DNA from: Enterococcus quebecensis
GTDB taxonomy: Bacteria > Bacillota > Bacilli > Lactobacillales > Enterococcaceae
Direction: 5' to 3'
Assembly (NCBI RefSeq): GCF_001730365.1
Contig: NZ_MIKB01000018.1
Location: 1 to 64,000, forward strand
Length of the DNA: 64,000 nucleotides
Shown piece after piece: positions 47,276 through 56,723 of the stretch (the stretch's first letter is position 1; the number at the start of each line of letters is the position of its first letter). Both the position numbers and the translations under genes were made by a program. Under the pieces are notes generated by a model. That model made no database searches, was not told the DNA's origin, and worked only from the letters and a program-made list of their open reading frames with translations.

Positions 47276-47815
47276 TTAAAACGAAGATCCAGGCTCCTTC
47301 AAAAATGCTATCTCTTCCTCTGTTGAAGGGCGTCCTAAAACTTTATTTCGATGTGGATAGCGCCCAAAGCGAACCAAAATATCTCGATGTTTATATTCAA
47401 ATGCTAAATTTTGCTCCATTCCCTGATCTGAAAAACATTTCAATGCTTCTTCATGGATCACTAAGGATTCTGAATGCATCAAAGGCATATACAAGAATGC
47501 CCGTTGTTCAGTGGTCAATGCATCAAGTTCTCCTGTTGCAATCGCTTCTTGCGTCAAAACCAAAGCCATGCCATCGTAAGCAAAAGACTGTGCACTGTCC
47601 CTAAATAAATTTCGTGAAAATTGATCTAAAACAATGATTTCTGCTAAACGTCCTTCAATTGTTTTCCGCCAACTGGACTTTTCTCCCCTAGAAACTTGTC
47701 CATGAATGTTCAAAAATCTTTTTTTAATCAATGCGTCAAATGATAAATCTTTTTCAAACCACTGACTAGGACTGCACTCGTCAAACCAGAATGTAAGTAT
47801 TTCTTGATAGTTCAT
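47276..47815 (-). CDS. DUF924 family protein
   Basis: 179 aa all-helical protein. It begins MNYQEILTFWFDECSPSQWF and contains IIVLDQFSRNLFRDSAQSFAYD and FLYMPLMHSESL, the signature blocks of DUF924 (TPR-like fold). The function is not known. It has a good RBS (TTGGAGGGTG) and faces the upstream hydrolase gene. Confidence 0.9.
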   Translation of the reverse strand: MNYQEILTFWFDECSPSQWFEKDLSFDALIKKRFLNIHGQVSRGEKSSWRKTIEGRLAEIIVLDQFSRNLFRDSAQSFAYDGMALVLTQEAIATGELDALTTEQRAFLYMPLMHSESLVIHEEALKCFSDQGMEQNLAFEYKHRDILVRFGRYPHRNKVLGRPSTEEEIAFLKEPGSSF

Positions 47816-47945
47816 AAAACACCCTCCAATTTATTTAGTTCTCTTTCTTAATTGTAGCATAAGAATAGAAGCAGGCCTTTGAAAGAGAACTTTTTGTGAG
47901 TTTAATAGGGGATATATAGTTATTTTATATATTTTTTTTAAGAAA

Positions 47946-48353
47946 ATGTCTGTGATACATTCACTCAGAAATAAGAATGCTGCGATTTCTAAAAAAATGA
48001 ATCTCAATGTTAAAATTCAGAAAAAAGGCGAAGATACATCTGTAATCAATATGAAGAAAGAAGCATTAGAAATGGCGCCGAATTCGATGATGGATTTTCC
48101 TGTACCGATAATAAGATAGTTGCAGCCAGGAAAATATAATAGTAAAATGTTGGTCACTCAAGAAGGAAAAAAATGGACATTTGAAAATGAATTTGAAATC
48201 ACAAGAGAACAAGCAAAATTAATTAATGAAGAGAATAAAGGAACTCAAGTTGAGAATAAGCTTCCTTTTTGCTTGATTTTGGTAATTGTGTTGTTGCTTT
48301 TATTGGTATTGGTTCAATCTTATATTTTGTGGCGAAAGAAGCAGCAAAGTTAA
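47946..48353 (+). pseudogene. Remnant of a second WxL-interacting protein (DUF3324 part)
   Basis: One reading frame runs from 47946 to 48353, broken by TAG at 48117-48119. The first part (SLRNKNAAISKKMNLNVKIQ, then EALEMAPNSMMDFPVPI) and the second part (LQPGKYNSKMLVTQEGKKWT, then FENEFEI) follow the DUF3324 domain of the intact protein at 35699-36787 block by block (IQNKTAAMIKKLQMDAKL, SLTMAPNTNFNYKIDL, VAGNYTVKIKANDG, WERKFKIEE). A membrane helix (FCLILVIVLLLLLVLV) and a WRKKQQS tail follow. Signal peptide and DUF916 are missing, so both a 5' deletion and a nonsense mutation are present. Confidence 0.82.
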
Positions 48354-48369
48354 TTAATATAGAAAAAAT

Positions 48370-48415
48370 CCCCCCTTTTTTAATCTGTATTAGATAGAAA
48401 GGGGGTTCTTTTTTC
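48370..48415. terminator. Bidirectional terminator
   Basis: CCCCCTTT (48371-48378) pairs with AAAGGGGG (48398-48405); TTCTTTTTT follows on the plus strand and an A run precedes. It lies between the remnant and the convergent YusW-domain gene. Confidence 0.8.
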
Positions 48416-48430
48416 ATTTATGATGATTGA

Positions 48431-49240
48431 TTATTTCAATTTAAATTTAACTTGTGTATTATCGTTAAATTGTCCTTGGAATTGGAATTGCTTATAGCTA
48501 GAACCTTTACCTAGTTTATTTAAAATGTGTGAAGTGATTTCTTTTTCACTACCATTTTTCAGATCTAAACCAGCGATGATACCTTCAATTTTTTCTTCAG
48601 CAGCGCTGCCTTGTAATTGAACTTTATTTGATTTATCTTGGTATTGAGCTTTGATCGTACCATTTGCATTTACTTGGTACTGTAATTGTACTTGTTGTCC
48701 AGTAGTGTAAGTAACTTGGATTTCTAATTTTTTCAAATTAGATTGCTCTGGAGCAACGGGTGTTTCAGGTGTCTCAGGTTCAATAGGCGTTTCAGGTTCT
48801 TGCGGTTTTTCTGGAGTTACAGGCGTTTCAGGAACGTAGTATGATTGCAAACCAAATTCGGCTTTTACATATCCTTTAGTAATCAAAATAACTTTAAGAT
48901 GTAAATCTTTTTGATACGTCATTTTTTGCAACAAGTTTACTGATTTGTAGTAACTTCTGCCGAAATCTCTTGCAATTACGGATGCTTCTGATGAAGAATA
49001 ACCTGCAGCTTCCCAAGTGCTTGCCTTAACTAATTCGTTATAGACAGATGATACATTTGAACTTGTTAGTGATAAACCTGTGTACTCTAAGATGTCAGCT
49101 TTATTGAATAAAGTGACTGTCTTATTGTAATTTGACTCTACAACCTTTGCTGCCTCTGCTTGGTTTGACACCACTGCCAAACTAGCTGAACATAGACTGA
49201 TTGCCAACCCTGCAACCATCATACCTTTAAAAACTTTCAT
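48431..49240 (-). CDS. Secreted protein with C-terminal YusW-like domain
   Basis: 269 aa. Signal peptide with cleavage near NQAEAA. A helical N-terminal part of about 100 residues is followed by a Pro/Glu/Thr linker (PETPVTPEKPQEPETP and on, about residues 137-167) and a YusW-like domain (LEIQVTYTTGQQVQL to QFNDNTQVKFKLK). The linker suggests passage through the wall, but there is no sorting signal. The function of the domain is unknown. It has a strong RBS (GAGGAGG). Confidence 0.8.
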   Translation of the reverse strand: MKVFKGMMVAGLAISLCSASLAVVSNQAEAAKVVESNYNKTVTLFNKADILEYTGLSLTSSNVSSVYNELVKASTWEAAGYSSSEASVIARDFGRSYYKSVNLLQKMTYQKDLHLKVILITKGYVKAEFGLQSYYVPETPVTPEKPQEPETPIEPETPETPVAPEQSNLKKLEIQVTYTTGQQVQLQYQVNANGTIKAQYQDKSNKVQLQGSAAEEKIEGIIAGLDLKNGSEKEITSHILNKLGKGSSYKQFQFQGQFNDNTQVKFKLK

Positions 49241-49524
49241 AAAAAATACCTCCTCTTTTTAACTACTATTTTATAAATAGTAGCTTGCCTATATTATTAG
49301 CCGAAATAAATATAAAGTAAATATATATGAGTGATTTCTAATAATTTTATAAATATATGCATTATTTTTATTTTTTGTATATCGATTACCTATAATGTTT
49401 TTGAGTAACGGATGTTTATTTTGTGAATCTAACAACTTTTTAACGAATCGTTACCTTCTTAGCTATTTTTATTTGATATACTATGTAAAGAAGTAGTAGA
49501 AGTTGATGAAAGGGAGCTTTAACG

Positions 49525-49917
49525 ATGAAAAAAGCGATAATTACTAAAACAGTTAACTTATTGGATGGCGGCTGCAACGCCTGTGGAATTATTGAGGATG
49601 AGAATTATACGTTAACAATAGAAGAGCAAGTGCTGCCGTTAGATACGTTAACGGTCAATTCTTTAGTCACGACGATTGTTTTAAAAAATGGTTATACTCG
49701 AGAATACGAAATGGATGTTTGGGATGACTATATTCTTTACAAAAAAAAGGACCACCAAGTGATCCTTAAAGAAGAGTATGATTATCTGATCTATTCAAAT
49801 GATTCATCAAAGGTTGAAACTAAAGATCAAATCAATGATACAGCAAACTTGCTAAAAAAAGTGAATGAAATCTTGATAACTATTTTTGATGTAGAAGAAT
49901 TAGATTTTATTTTGTAG
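49525..49917 (+). CDS. Hypothetical cytosolic protein, 130 aa
   Basis: No signal peptide or membrane segment. It is acidic and beta-rich in the first two thirds, with a GCNACG pair of cysteines near residue 17 that could bind metal, and a helical end (LLKKVNEILITIFDVEEL). I do not recognise the family. RBS GGGAGC. The 284-base gap upstream holds an extended -10-like TGATATACT about 50 bases before the start and no gene. Confidence 0.65.
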   Translation: MKKAIITKTVNLLDGGCNACGIIEDENYTLTIEEQVLPLDTLTVNSLVTTIVLKNGYTREYEMDVWDDYILYKKKDHQVILKEEYDYLIYSNDSSKVETKDQINDTANLLKKVNEILITIFDVEELDFIL

Positions 49918-49930
49918 TGAGATTAATAGA

Positions 49931-49958
49931 GAGAGACAGATTTGTCTCTCCTTATTTT
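49931..49958. terminator. Terminator between convergent orphan genes
   Basis: Perfect stem GAGAGACA (49931-49938) with TGTCTCTC (49943-49950), four-base loop, then CTTATTTT. Confidence 0.75.
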
Positions 49959-49960
49959 GG

Positions 49961-50458
49961 TCATTCTATTTGAAAAATCTCAGACATTGTTATTTTTTCA
50001 AACCGTTCTTGCGAGTCAGAGCTATCTTCGTTATGATCATAAACTAATAGCTTAAAATCCTCTGTTTTAGCAATACGTTGAAAGGTTTCACTGTCTAAAA
50101 AGAGAACCATTTGCTGACAAAGCCAATCAAGCACAAGTGCGATGTTTTCATCGTCTTCCACCCAATCATCAAATAGGTGTAAAGAGGTAAAACGCTGATC
50201 CTCATCCCAATCACTTGAATTGTATTTCATTTCGCTTATTTGCTGTTCGGTGTATCCTTTATTCGTATAATAGTCTGTTGTTTCTTGCCAAAGTTCTGTA
50301 GTATTGAAGCAGAGGTTTATTTCACCTTCTTCATGAATATTGCAGTCTAAAATAAATGCGTAAAATGTTTCATCAGAATGATCTAATAAAAAGTTATCAA
50401 TACTATCAGTTAAAAAATTGAAAAAGAATTCCTGCTGCTTTTCTAAAAAGTTTTCCAT
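49961..50458 (-). CDS. Hypothetical acidic protein (DUF4303-like)
   Basis: 165 aa, very acidic, cytosolic. The block ETFYAFILDCNIHEEGEINLCFNTTE resembles the start of DUF4303 proteins, which often act as immunity proteins of polymorphic toxins; the match is from memory and not certain. No toxin gene is nearby. RBS TTGGAGG sits just before the ATG. It faces the 130-aa orphan gene across a short terminator. Confidence 0.6.
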   Translation of the reverse strand: MENFLEKQQEFFFNFLTDSIDNFLLDHSDETFYAFILDCNIHEEGEINLCFNTTELWQETTDYYTNKGYTEQQISEMKYNSSDWDEDQRFTSLHLFDDWVEDDENIALVLDWLCQQMVLFLDSETFQRIAKTEDFKLLVYDHNEDSSDSQERFEKITMSEIFQIE

Positions 50459-50712
50459 ATGTTTCCTCCAAGATTAAGACCTTTTAAACATTGAAACAGA
50501 TATTTTTGAAAATGTCTATCTAAATAGTCAAGAGTAAGAAGAGAGAGTTTCTAAGTTACCAAAAATAGGCTTGAAATGGTTAAGAAAATGTTAAAGATTA
50601 TTTGTGATTCTATAACTAGGAGCAAACGAGTTAAGCTTACTATACTTGGTTTCTAATAAAAAAATTTGATTTATTGTGGCTACTTTGTGAGGCTGTTTTA
50701 TCCATTTTTAAT

Positions 50713-50741
50713 TTGACTTTGTGATTGGATACGCTTATAGT
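50713..50741 (+). promoter_or_regulatory. Promoter of the M-box/LCP transcript
   Basis: -35 TTGACT (50713-50718), 17-base spacer, -10 TATAGT (50736-50741): one mismatch in each box. The start site would be near 50748, about ten bases before the M-box. Confidence 0.82.
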
Positions 50742-50756
50742 GTAAAATGAATTAAA

Positions 50757-50916
50757 TACTTGTTAGGTGAGGCTCCTATGTAAACACAGGCTGCTGCTCA
50801 GAAATGTCGAAAGACAGGCACGGGTAGGACAAAAGTTGTCGAATTAAGGCGATTTTCAAAGTAGCTAAAAGCGATGCTTTTTACGTTATATAGTGCTAAA
50901 ACTCAACGAAGAGAAG
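50757..50916 (+). promoter_or_regulatory. M-box (ykoK) magnesium riboswitch
   Basis: The aptamer core is unmistakable: TTAGGTGAGGCTCCTATG, ACACAGGCTGCTGCTCAGAAA, TGTCGAAAGACA, then GTAGCTAAAAGCGATGC and ACGTTATATAGTGCTAAAAC closing with CTCAACGAAG. M-boxes fold when magnesium is bound and usually terminate transcription of Mg transporters. Here a terminator (50972-51010) follows, and the first gene is the LytR-CpsA-Psr gene at 51051. Confidence 0.93.
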
Positions 50917-50971
50917 ATCTAGGTAATTTGTAAATAAGTGACGGTTGTCATATGTTTTTACCCAGTAATCT

Positions 50972-51010
50972 AATCCCTTCGCTGATCAATGTTGGTGAAG
51001 GGATTTTCTT
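50972..51010 (+). terminator. Riboswitch expression-platform terminator
   Basis: AATCCCTTC (50972-50980) pairs with GAAGGGATT (50997-51005), then TTCTT. The CGAAG at the end of the M-box can pair with CTTCG of the terminator (five bases), a plausible antiterminator switch. Confidence 0.82.
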
Positions 51011-51050
51011 GTATGCAAGTAAATATACGAGGTTTAGAAAGGAACACACA

Positions 51051-51965
51051 ATGAAAAAATCTGCAAAAATAGGTATTATTACTTTGTTATCAATTCTTCT
51101 TGTGGTGATCGGTGTGGCATGTTATGCTGCTATTTCATTTCAAATGGCGAAAGAAAAGAGTGAATCGAAGCTTTCCACTATAAATCAAAATTTTACTGGT
51201 GATGAGCAATCAAGTGATAAAGAATTGACTGTTATGGTTGTCGGTAATGACTCCAGAGATGATGACGAGGATCAAGGGCGATCAGACACGTTGATGGTGG
51301 CACATTATGACGGCAAAACGAAACAACCTAAATTGATTTCAATTATGAGAGATAGTTATGTAGATATTCCTAATCGCGGTATGGATAAAATAAATGCGGC
51401 CTATGCATATGGTGGTGCTCAACTGACTAAAGAAGTATTGAATAAAGATTTTGATTTGCCAATCAATTATTATGTTGTAATGGATTTTAAAGAGTTTAGT
51501 GATATTATTGATGAACTTTATCCAAAAGGAGTCACAATTGATGCCGAAAAAGACATTAATTTAGATGGTGTAGATATTGTAAAAGGCAAACAAACATTGC
51601 ATGGAAATAGTCTGTTACAATATGCTCGTTTTAGAATGGATGAAGAAGGAGACTTCGGTCGTATTAGACGTCAGCAACAAGTGATGGACGCTTTAATCAA
51701 TCAGTCAAAAGACTTGATTCCAATCTGGGAATTGCCTCAAGTTGCTGGTAAATTAGTAGGGAAAATAGACACAAATGTTTCCACTAGTCTCTTGATCGAT
51801 TTAGCTAAAGACTTTCTTTCTGGCAAAGTAAAACCATTAAAATCACTTTCAGTTCCCGTACAAGGAACATGGGATTTTAATGATTATACAGAATCTGGTA
51901 GCGTTATTGAGTTAGATGCAGAGAAGAATGCTGAGGCAATTAACGCCTTTATGAAAACTAATTAG
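51051..51965 (+). CDS. LytR-CpsA-Psr (LCP) family glycopolymer transferase
   Basis: 304 aa from ATG 51051 (AAAGGAAC upstream); an in-frame ATG at 50952 lies before the terminator and is ignored. One N-terminal membrane helix, then an extracellular LCP domain with the conserved Arg/Asp residues in VVGNDSRDD, GRSDTLMVA, SIMRDSYVDIP and DEEGDFGRIRRQQQ. LCP enzymes move wall teichoic acid or polysaccharide from lipid carrier to peptidoglycan and need Mg or Mn. It is the only gene between the M-box terminator and its own terminator. Confidence 0.94.
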   Translation: MKKSAKIGIITLLSILLVVIGVACYAAISFQMAKEKSESKLSTINQNFTGDEQSSDKELTVMVVGNDSRDDDEDQGRSDTLMVAHYDGKTKQPKLISIMRDSYVDIPNRGMDKINAAYAYGGAQLTKEVLNKDFDLPINYYVVMDFKEFSDIIDELYPKGVTIDAEKDINLDGVDIVKGKQTLHGNSLLQYARFRMDEEGDFGRIRRQQQVMDALINQSKDLIPIWELPQVAGKLVGKIDTNVSTSLLIDLAKDFLSGKVKPLKSLSVPVQGTWDFNDYTESGSVIELDAEKNAEAINAFMKTN

Positions 51966-51973
51966 AAACGAAT

Positions 51974-52019
51974 GGATCTGTTTGTTCAACGATATGTTGA
52001 ATAGGCAGATCCTTTTTTA
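51974..52019 (+). terminator. Terminator after the LCP gene
   Basis: GGATCTG (51974-51980) pairs with CAGATCC (52006-52012), with inner TTCAAC/GTTGAA, then T6. Confidence 0.88.
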
Positions 52020-52081
52020 TTAAAATAACGAAACAATTTAACTTATTTCTATGCGTTTCAATCAAGCTTGTGCTATTCTTT

Positions 52082-52096
52082 AAGAAAACGTTTTAT
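52082..52096 (+). promoter_or_regulatory. Candidate cre site before the oxidase-like gene
   Basis: AAGAAAACGTTTTAT matches the CcpA-binding consensus WTGNAANCGNWNNCW with two mismatches and keeps the central CG. It lies 24 bases before the start codon. Confidence 0.4.
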
Positions 52097-52119
52097 TCAT
52101 TGGGAAAGAAGGTTTTACT

Positions 52120-53454
52120 GTGAAAGTCGTGATTATTGGCGCTTCTTTTGCTGGCGTGTCAGCAGCTTTAGCGATAAGAAAAAAACATCCTGCTGCAGAA
52201 ATCTATTTAATTGAGAAGCAACAAACGATTGGTTATTTATCTGGAGGCCTAAAACTTTATTTTGATGAGTCAATTAAACCTGTCGAAGAAGCCCGATTTA
52301 TTTCAGAAAAACAAGTAGCAGATAGGAATATTCATTTACTATTAAATGCAAAAGTAATTAGTATGGATTCAACTGAGCACATTCTCAAATATGAGCAAAG
52401 AGGTGCTGAGTTATTCATGTCTTTTGATAAATTGATTCTAGCTACAGGCTCAAATCAATGGTCACAGAAAATTATTGGCAGTGATTCGGATAAAGTACTA
52501 AAATATAAATTTTTACCAGGCGTTTTAAAGGCTATCGAACATTTGGAGAACAGTGAGAGGGTGGCATTGATCGGTGGCGGACAAATTGGTGCAGAAGCTG
52601 CGGATGCTCTTTTAAAAAAAGGCAAGGAAGTTCATCTGTTTGAACGAATGGATTATTTACTATTTAAGTATTTTGATAAGGAAATGATTCAGCCAGTGCA
52701 AGATGAAATGGAAGCCAAAGGGGTTGTTTTTCACTTTGATGAGATGGTTAAGGCAATAACAGATACAGATCAAGGTCTTATGATTGAAACAAAAAACTAT
52801 GAATGCTTATGTGACAGTGCCGTGTTTGCGATGAATGTACGCCCTGATTTACAGTATTTAGACAAACATATCCAAACCCACACAGATCAAACAATAGTTG
52901 TGAATAAGTATTTGCAAACGTCCCAAAAAGATATATTTGCCATAGGTGATTGTATTCAAGTACCTTATAGTTTGTCCAACGAATCATTTTATATTCCTTT
53001 AGTCAATAATGCAGTGAGAACGGGGTTAGTTGTCGCTGAAAATCTTGTCGAACGAATTACGCCATTTGTTGGTTCAATTCGTACAATTGGTACAAAACTT
53101 GTTGATTATTATGTTGCAAGTACTGGATTGACGGAAGCAGAAGGGTTGTTTCACGATCAGCCGATAGCTGTTTCTCATGTAGAGCAGAAAAGCTCCTTTT
53201 TTTCAGGAAGTGAAAAAATTCTAGGAAAAATTATTTTTGAAACGTCTAGTCATAGAATTTTAGGGGCACAATTAGTCTCAAAAGCAAATATCCTAGAAAA
53301 AATCAACACACTTGCACTGGGGATTCAAATGGGGCAAACCTTAGAAGAGCTATATCAAAAAGACTATTTGTATCATCCCTACTTTTCTAATGTTATAGAT
53401 ATCACGAACCAACTAGGTCTTGAAGGCTTGTGGAGCGAAGCAGATGAAAATTGA
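52120..53454 (+). CDS. NADH oxidase/CoA-disulfide reductase-like flavoprotein lacking the redox Cys
   Basis: 444 aa, GTG start after AAGAAGG. FAD-binding VVIIGASFAG at the N-terminus, an NADH-binding VALIGGGQIGAEAA near residue 150, and FAIGDC before the dimerisation domain place it in the Nox/Npr/CoADR family. At the active site the family has SCG with Cys42 and a His10; here position 42 is Gly in YLSGGL and position 10 is Phe. Without Cys42 a four-electron reduction of oxygen to water, or disulfide reduction, is not expected. The next gene overlaps it by 11 bases. Confidence 0.85.
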   Translation: MKVVIIGASFAGVSAALAIRKKHPAAEIYLIEKQQTIGYLSGGLKLYFDESIKPVEEARFISEKQVADRNIHLLLNAKVISMDSTEHILKYEQRGAELFMSFDKLILATGSNQWSQKIIGSDSDKVLKYKFLPGVLKAIEHLENSERVALIGGGQIGAEAADALLKKGKEVHLFERMDYLLFKYFDKEMIQPVQDEMEAKGVVFHFDEMVKAITDTDQGLMIETKNYECLCDSAVFAMNVRPDLQYLDKHIQTHTDQTIVVNKYLQTSQKDIFAIGDCIQVPYSLSNESFYIPLVNNAVRTGLVVAENLVERITPFVGSIRTIGTKLVDYYVASTGLTEAEGLFHDQPIAVSHVEQKSSFFSGSEKILGKIIFETSSHRILGAQLVSKANILEKINTLALGIQMGQTLEELYQKDYLYHPYFSNVIDITNQLGLEGLWSEADEN

Positions 53455-54928
53455 AAAACTCCTTGATAAAAAAGAAGCAAGAGAAATTGGAATTTTAAAG
53501 AAAGTTATTTTAGTTGGAGGACGTATAGCTGTTACGGAACTCTTGGATTATTTAGGTGTCTCAAAGGCTTCTTTTGAAAGTGATTTAAAGGAACTTGGCT
53601 ATTATTTAAAACCTTATGAGAAGGATTGCTCATTGTTTTATGATGGTCAATGGGTCGCGTTACATATGTCTGATCAGTTCTCTCTTAATAAAATTTTAGA
53701 CGATTATGTTCGGGCATCTGTTAAGTTTCAGTTGATAGACTATTTGTTTCATTATCGTGAATTTACGATTGTACAATTGACGACTAAATTTATGATTAGC
53801 GAGTCGTCATTGTTTCGAAAAATTAAGGAGTTAAATCAGTTATTAAAAGAATTTGATCTTAAAATACGTAATGGTCAAATAAAAGGCGAGGAATTACAAA
53901 TTCGCTATTTTTATTTTCAGTTATACTGGTTTCTAACACCTTATGAGATTCATCAAGAAAAAACGTTAACTGTTCAAAACCTCAGGATTATTGAAGCTTT
54001 GGAAAAAGGACTCTCTCTTTCTTTTGAGGAGCATAGTAAACTGAAAATCAGCTTATGGCTAACAATCAGTAAAAAAAGAATCACCGTTCAGCCAAAGGTT
54101 TTTAAAGAATTGTATAAAAAAAGCCACAGTTACGAACAAGATCCATTTTTTAAAACCTTGCGTTCATTTGTTTTGCGCTTTTTTAGTCGTTATCCTCTTG
54201 AAATCGATGAAGAGGAAAGTTTACTACATTTCATATTTTTAACGAGTATGTCCGTTTTGGCAGAGTCGGATTTTTTACAATATAATTTGATTCGAGGACG
54301 ACGAACACCAACGTCTTTGGCAGATACATTTGTATTGGAGCATGTGATTTTATATTATCGTCCACAAAAATTTTTTCCAGAATTGGAGAAGAAGATTCTT
54401 TACTATTTTTCTCAAATCCATAGCCGATTATACTTTTTCAAAGGGGAGCTGGAATTGTTTGACCGAGAGAATATCTGGCAAAAGGAACAGCATCTTTCCA
54501 GTCATAAGTTAAGAGATTTTTCTCATGTACTTTTAGAGAGAAGCTTAGAATGCTTTGGTGAAAGGTATGAACAAGGCAATAGTTTACATGAATGGTCATT
54601 AGTGAAGTATTTGAGTGTTTTGGCGATTATCGATTTTGAAATTGTTGGTGAAACACGAGTGGGTATTGATTTGAAAATGGATCATTTATATAAAGAAGTA
54701 ATGACTCAAGTGTTGGTTTTAAGCTTGAAGAATTTAAATGGTTTGACAATTGAATCGTACGACCCGAAACAATCCTATGATTTGATCATTACAAATGTTC
54801 TAAAACCAACTTCTTATCGGTCAGCAAAAGAAGTATATGTTTTATCAGAACTTGGTTCTATATATGATATCAATCAGATTAGAAAGAAAATTCGAGAACT
54901 ACATGGTAAAAGAAGAGACAAGGAGTAA
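53444..54928 (+). CDS. Mga-family transcriptional regulator
   Basis: 494 aa from ATG 53444 inside the end of the oxidase-like gene; GTGGAGCG is the RBS. Two N-terminal helix-turn-helix segments (VTELLDYLGVSKASFESDLKEL and IVQLTTKFMISESSLFRKIKEL shapes), then a PRD-like middle and an EIIB-like C-terminus (YDLIITNVLK). Mga/AtxA-type regulators respond to sugar phosphotransferase status. Just before glpK it is a candidate activator of glycerol genes or of the oxidase-like gene, but this is inference. Confidence 0.85.
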   Translation: MKIEKLLDKKEAREIGILKKVILVGGRIAVTELLDYLGVSKASFESDLKELGYYLKPYEKDCSLFYDGQWVALHMSDQFSLNKILDDYVRASVKFQLIDYLFHYREFTIVQLTTKFMISESSLFRKIKELNQLLKEFDLKIRNGQIKGEELQIRYFYFQLYWFLTPYEIHQEKTLTVQNLRIIEALEKGLSLSFEEHSKLKISLWLTISKKRITVQPKVFKELYKKSHSYEQDPFFKTLRSFVLRFFSRYPLEIDEEESLLHFIFLTSMSVLAESDFLQYNLIRGRRTPTSLADTFVLEHVILYYRPQKFFPELEKKILYYFSQIHSRLYFFKGELELFDRENIWQKEQHLSSHKLRDFSHVLLERSLECFGERYEQGNSLHEWSLVKYLSVLAIIDFEIVGETRVGIDLKMDHLYKEVMTQVLVLSLKNLNGLTIESYDPKQSYDLIITNVLKPTSYRSAKEVYVLSELGSIYDINQIRKKIRELHGKRRDKE

Positions 54929-54977
54929 AAAGAAGAAAAAACAAGCTGATTTATGGCTTTGTTTTTTCTTCTTTTTA
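54927..54977 (+). terminator. Terminator after the Mga-type gene
   Basis: About 20-base stem: AAAAAGAAGAAAAAACAAGC (54927-54946) with its complement at 54956-54976 (one base bulged), ending in TTTTT. Confidence 0.88.
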
Positions 54978-55081
54978 TTGATATGACAAGGTTTTTTGTG
55001 AAAACTTTCAATTATTTTGAAAATAAAAAAAAAGATGACGTTTTTTCGAAATGATTTAAGATTATTATAAACGCATAGGAA

Positions 55082-55095
55082 ATAAAGCGTTTTCA
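55082..55095 (+). promoter_or_regulatory. cre (CcpA) site before glpK
   Basis: ATAAAGCGTTTTCA matches TGWAARCGYTWWCW at 12 of 14 positions. It follows a TATAAA -10-like box (55066-55071), so CcpA would block at or just after the start site. Carbon repression of glpK is expected in enterococci. Confidence 0.65.
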
Positions 55096-55109
55096 AAAAA
55101 AGAGATATA

Positions 55110-55139
55110 AAAGCGAAGAAACAAGTTGTTACGCTTTTT
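55110..55139 (+). terminator. Terminator-like hairpin in the glpK leader
   Basis: AAAGCG (55110-55115) pairs with CGCTTT (55132-55137), with an inner AACAA-G-TTGTT pair, then TTG. It could be a weak attenuator in the about 120-base leader. The leader ends CTTTTAAATTTAAGGAGG, like the ends of the structured leaders at 7396 and 59484. Confidence 0.4.
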
Positions 55140-55169
55140 GTTCTCTAGTTTCACAGATTAGTCTGCTAG

Positions 55170-56705
<1,536 letters not shown>

Positions 56706-56723
56706 AGGAAGAAGTGAAGGGTT

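Noticed and set aside
47197-47604. 135-codon plus-strand frame
   Set aside because: It is antisense to the DUF924 gene, and runs through the bidirectional terminator at 47224.
50952-51050. N-terminal extension of the LCP protein from 50952
   Set aside because: The extension is encoded by the riboswitch terminator; ATG 51051 has an RBS and gives the normal family start.
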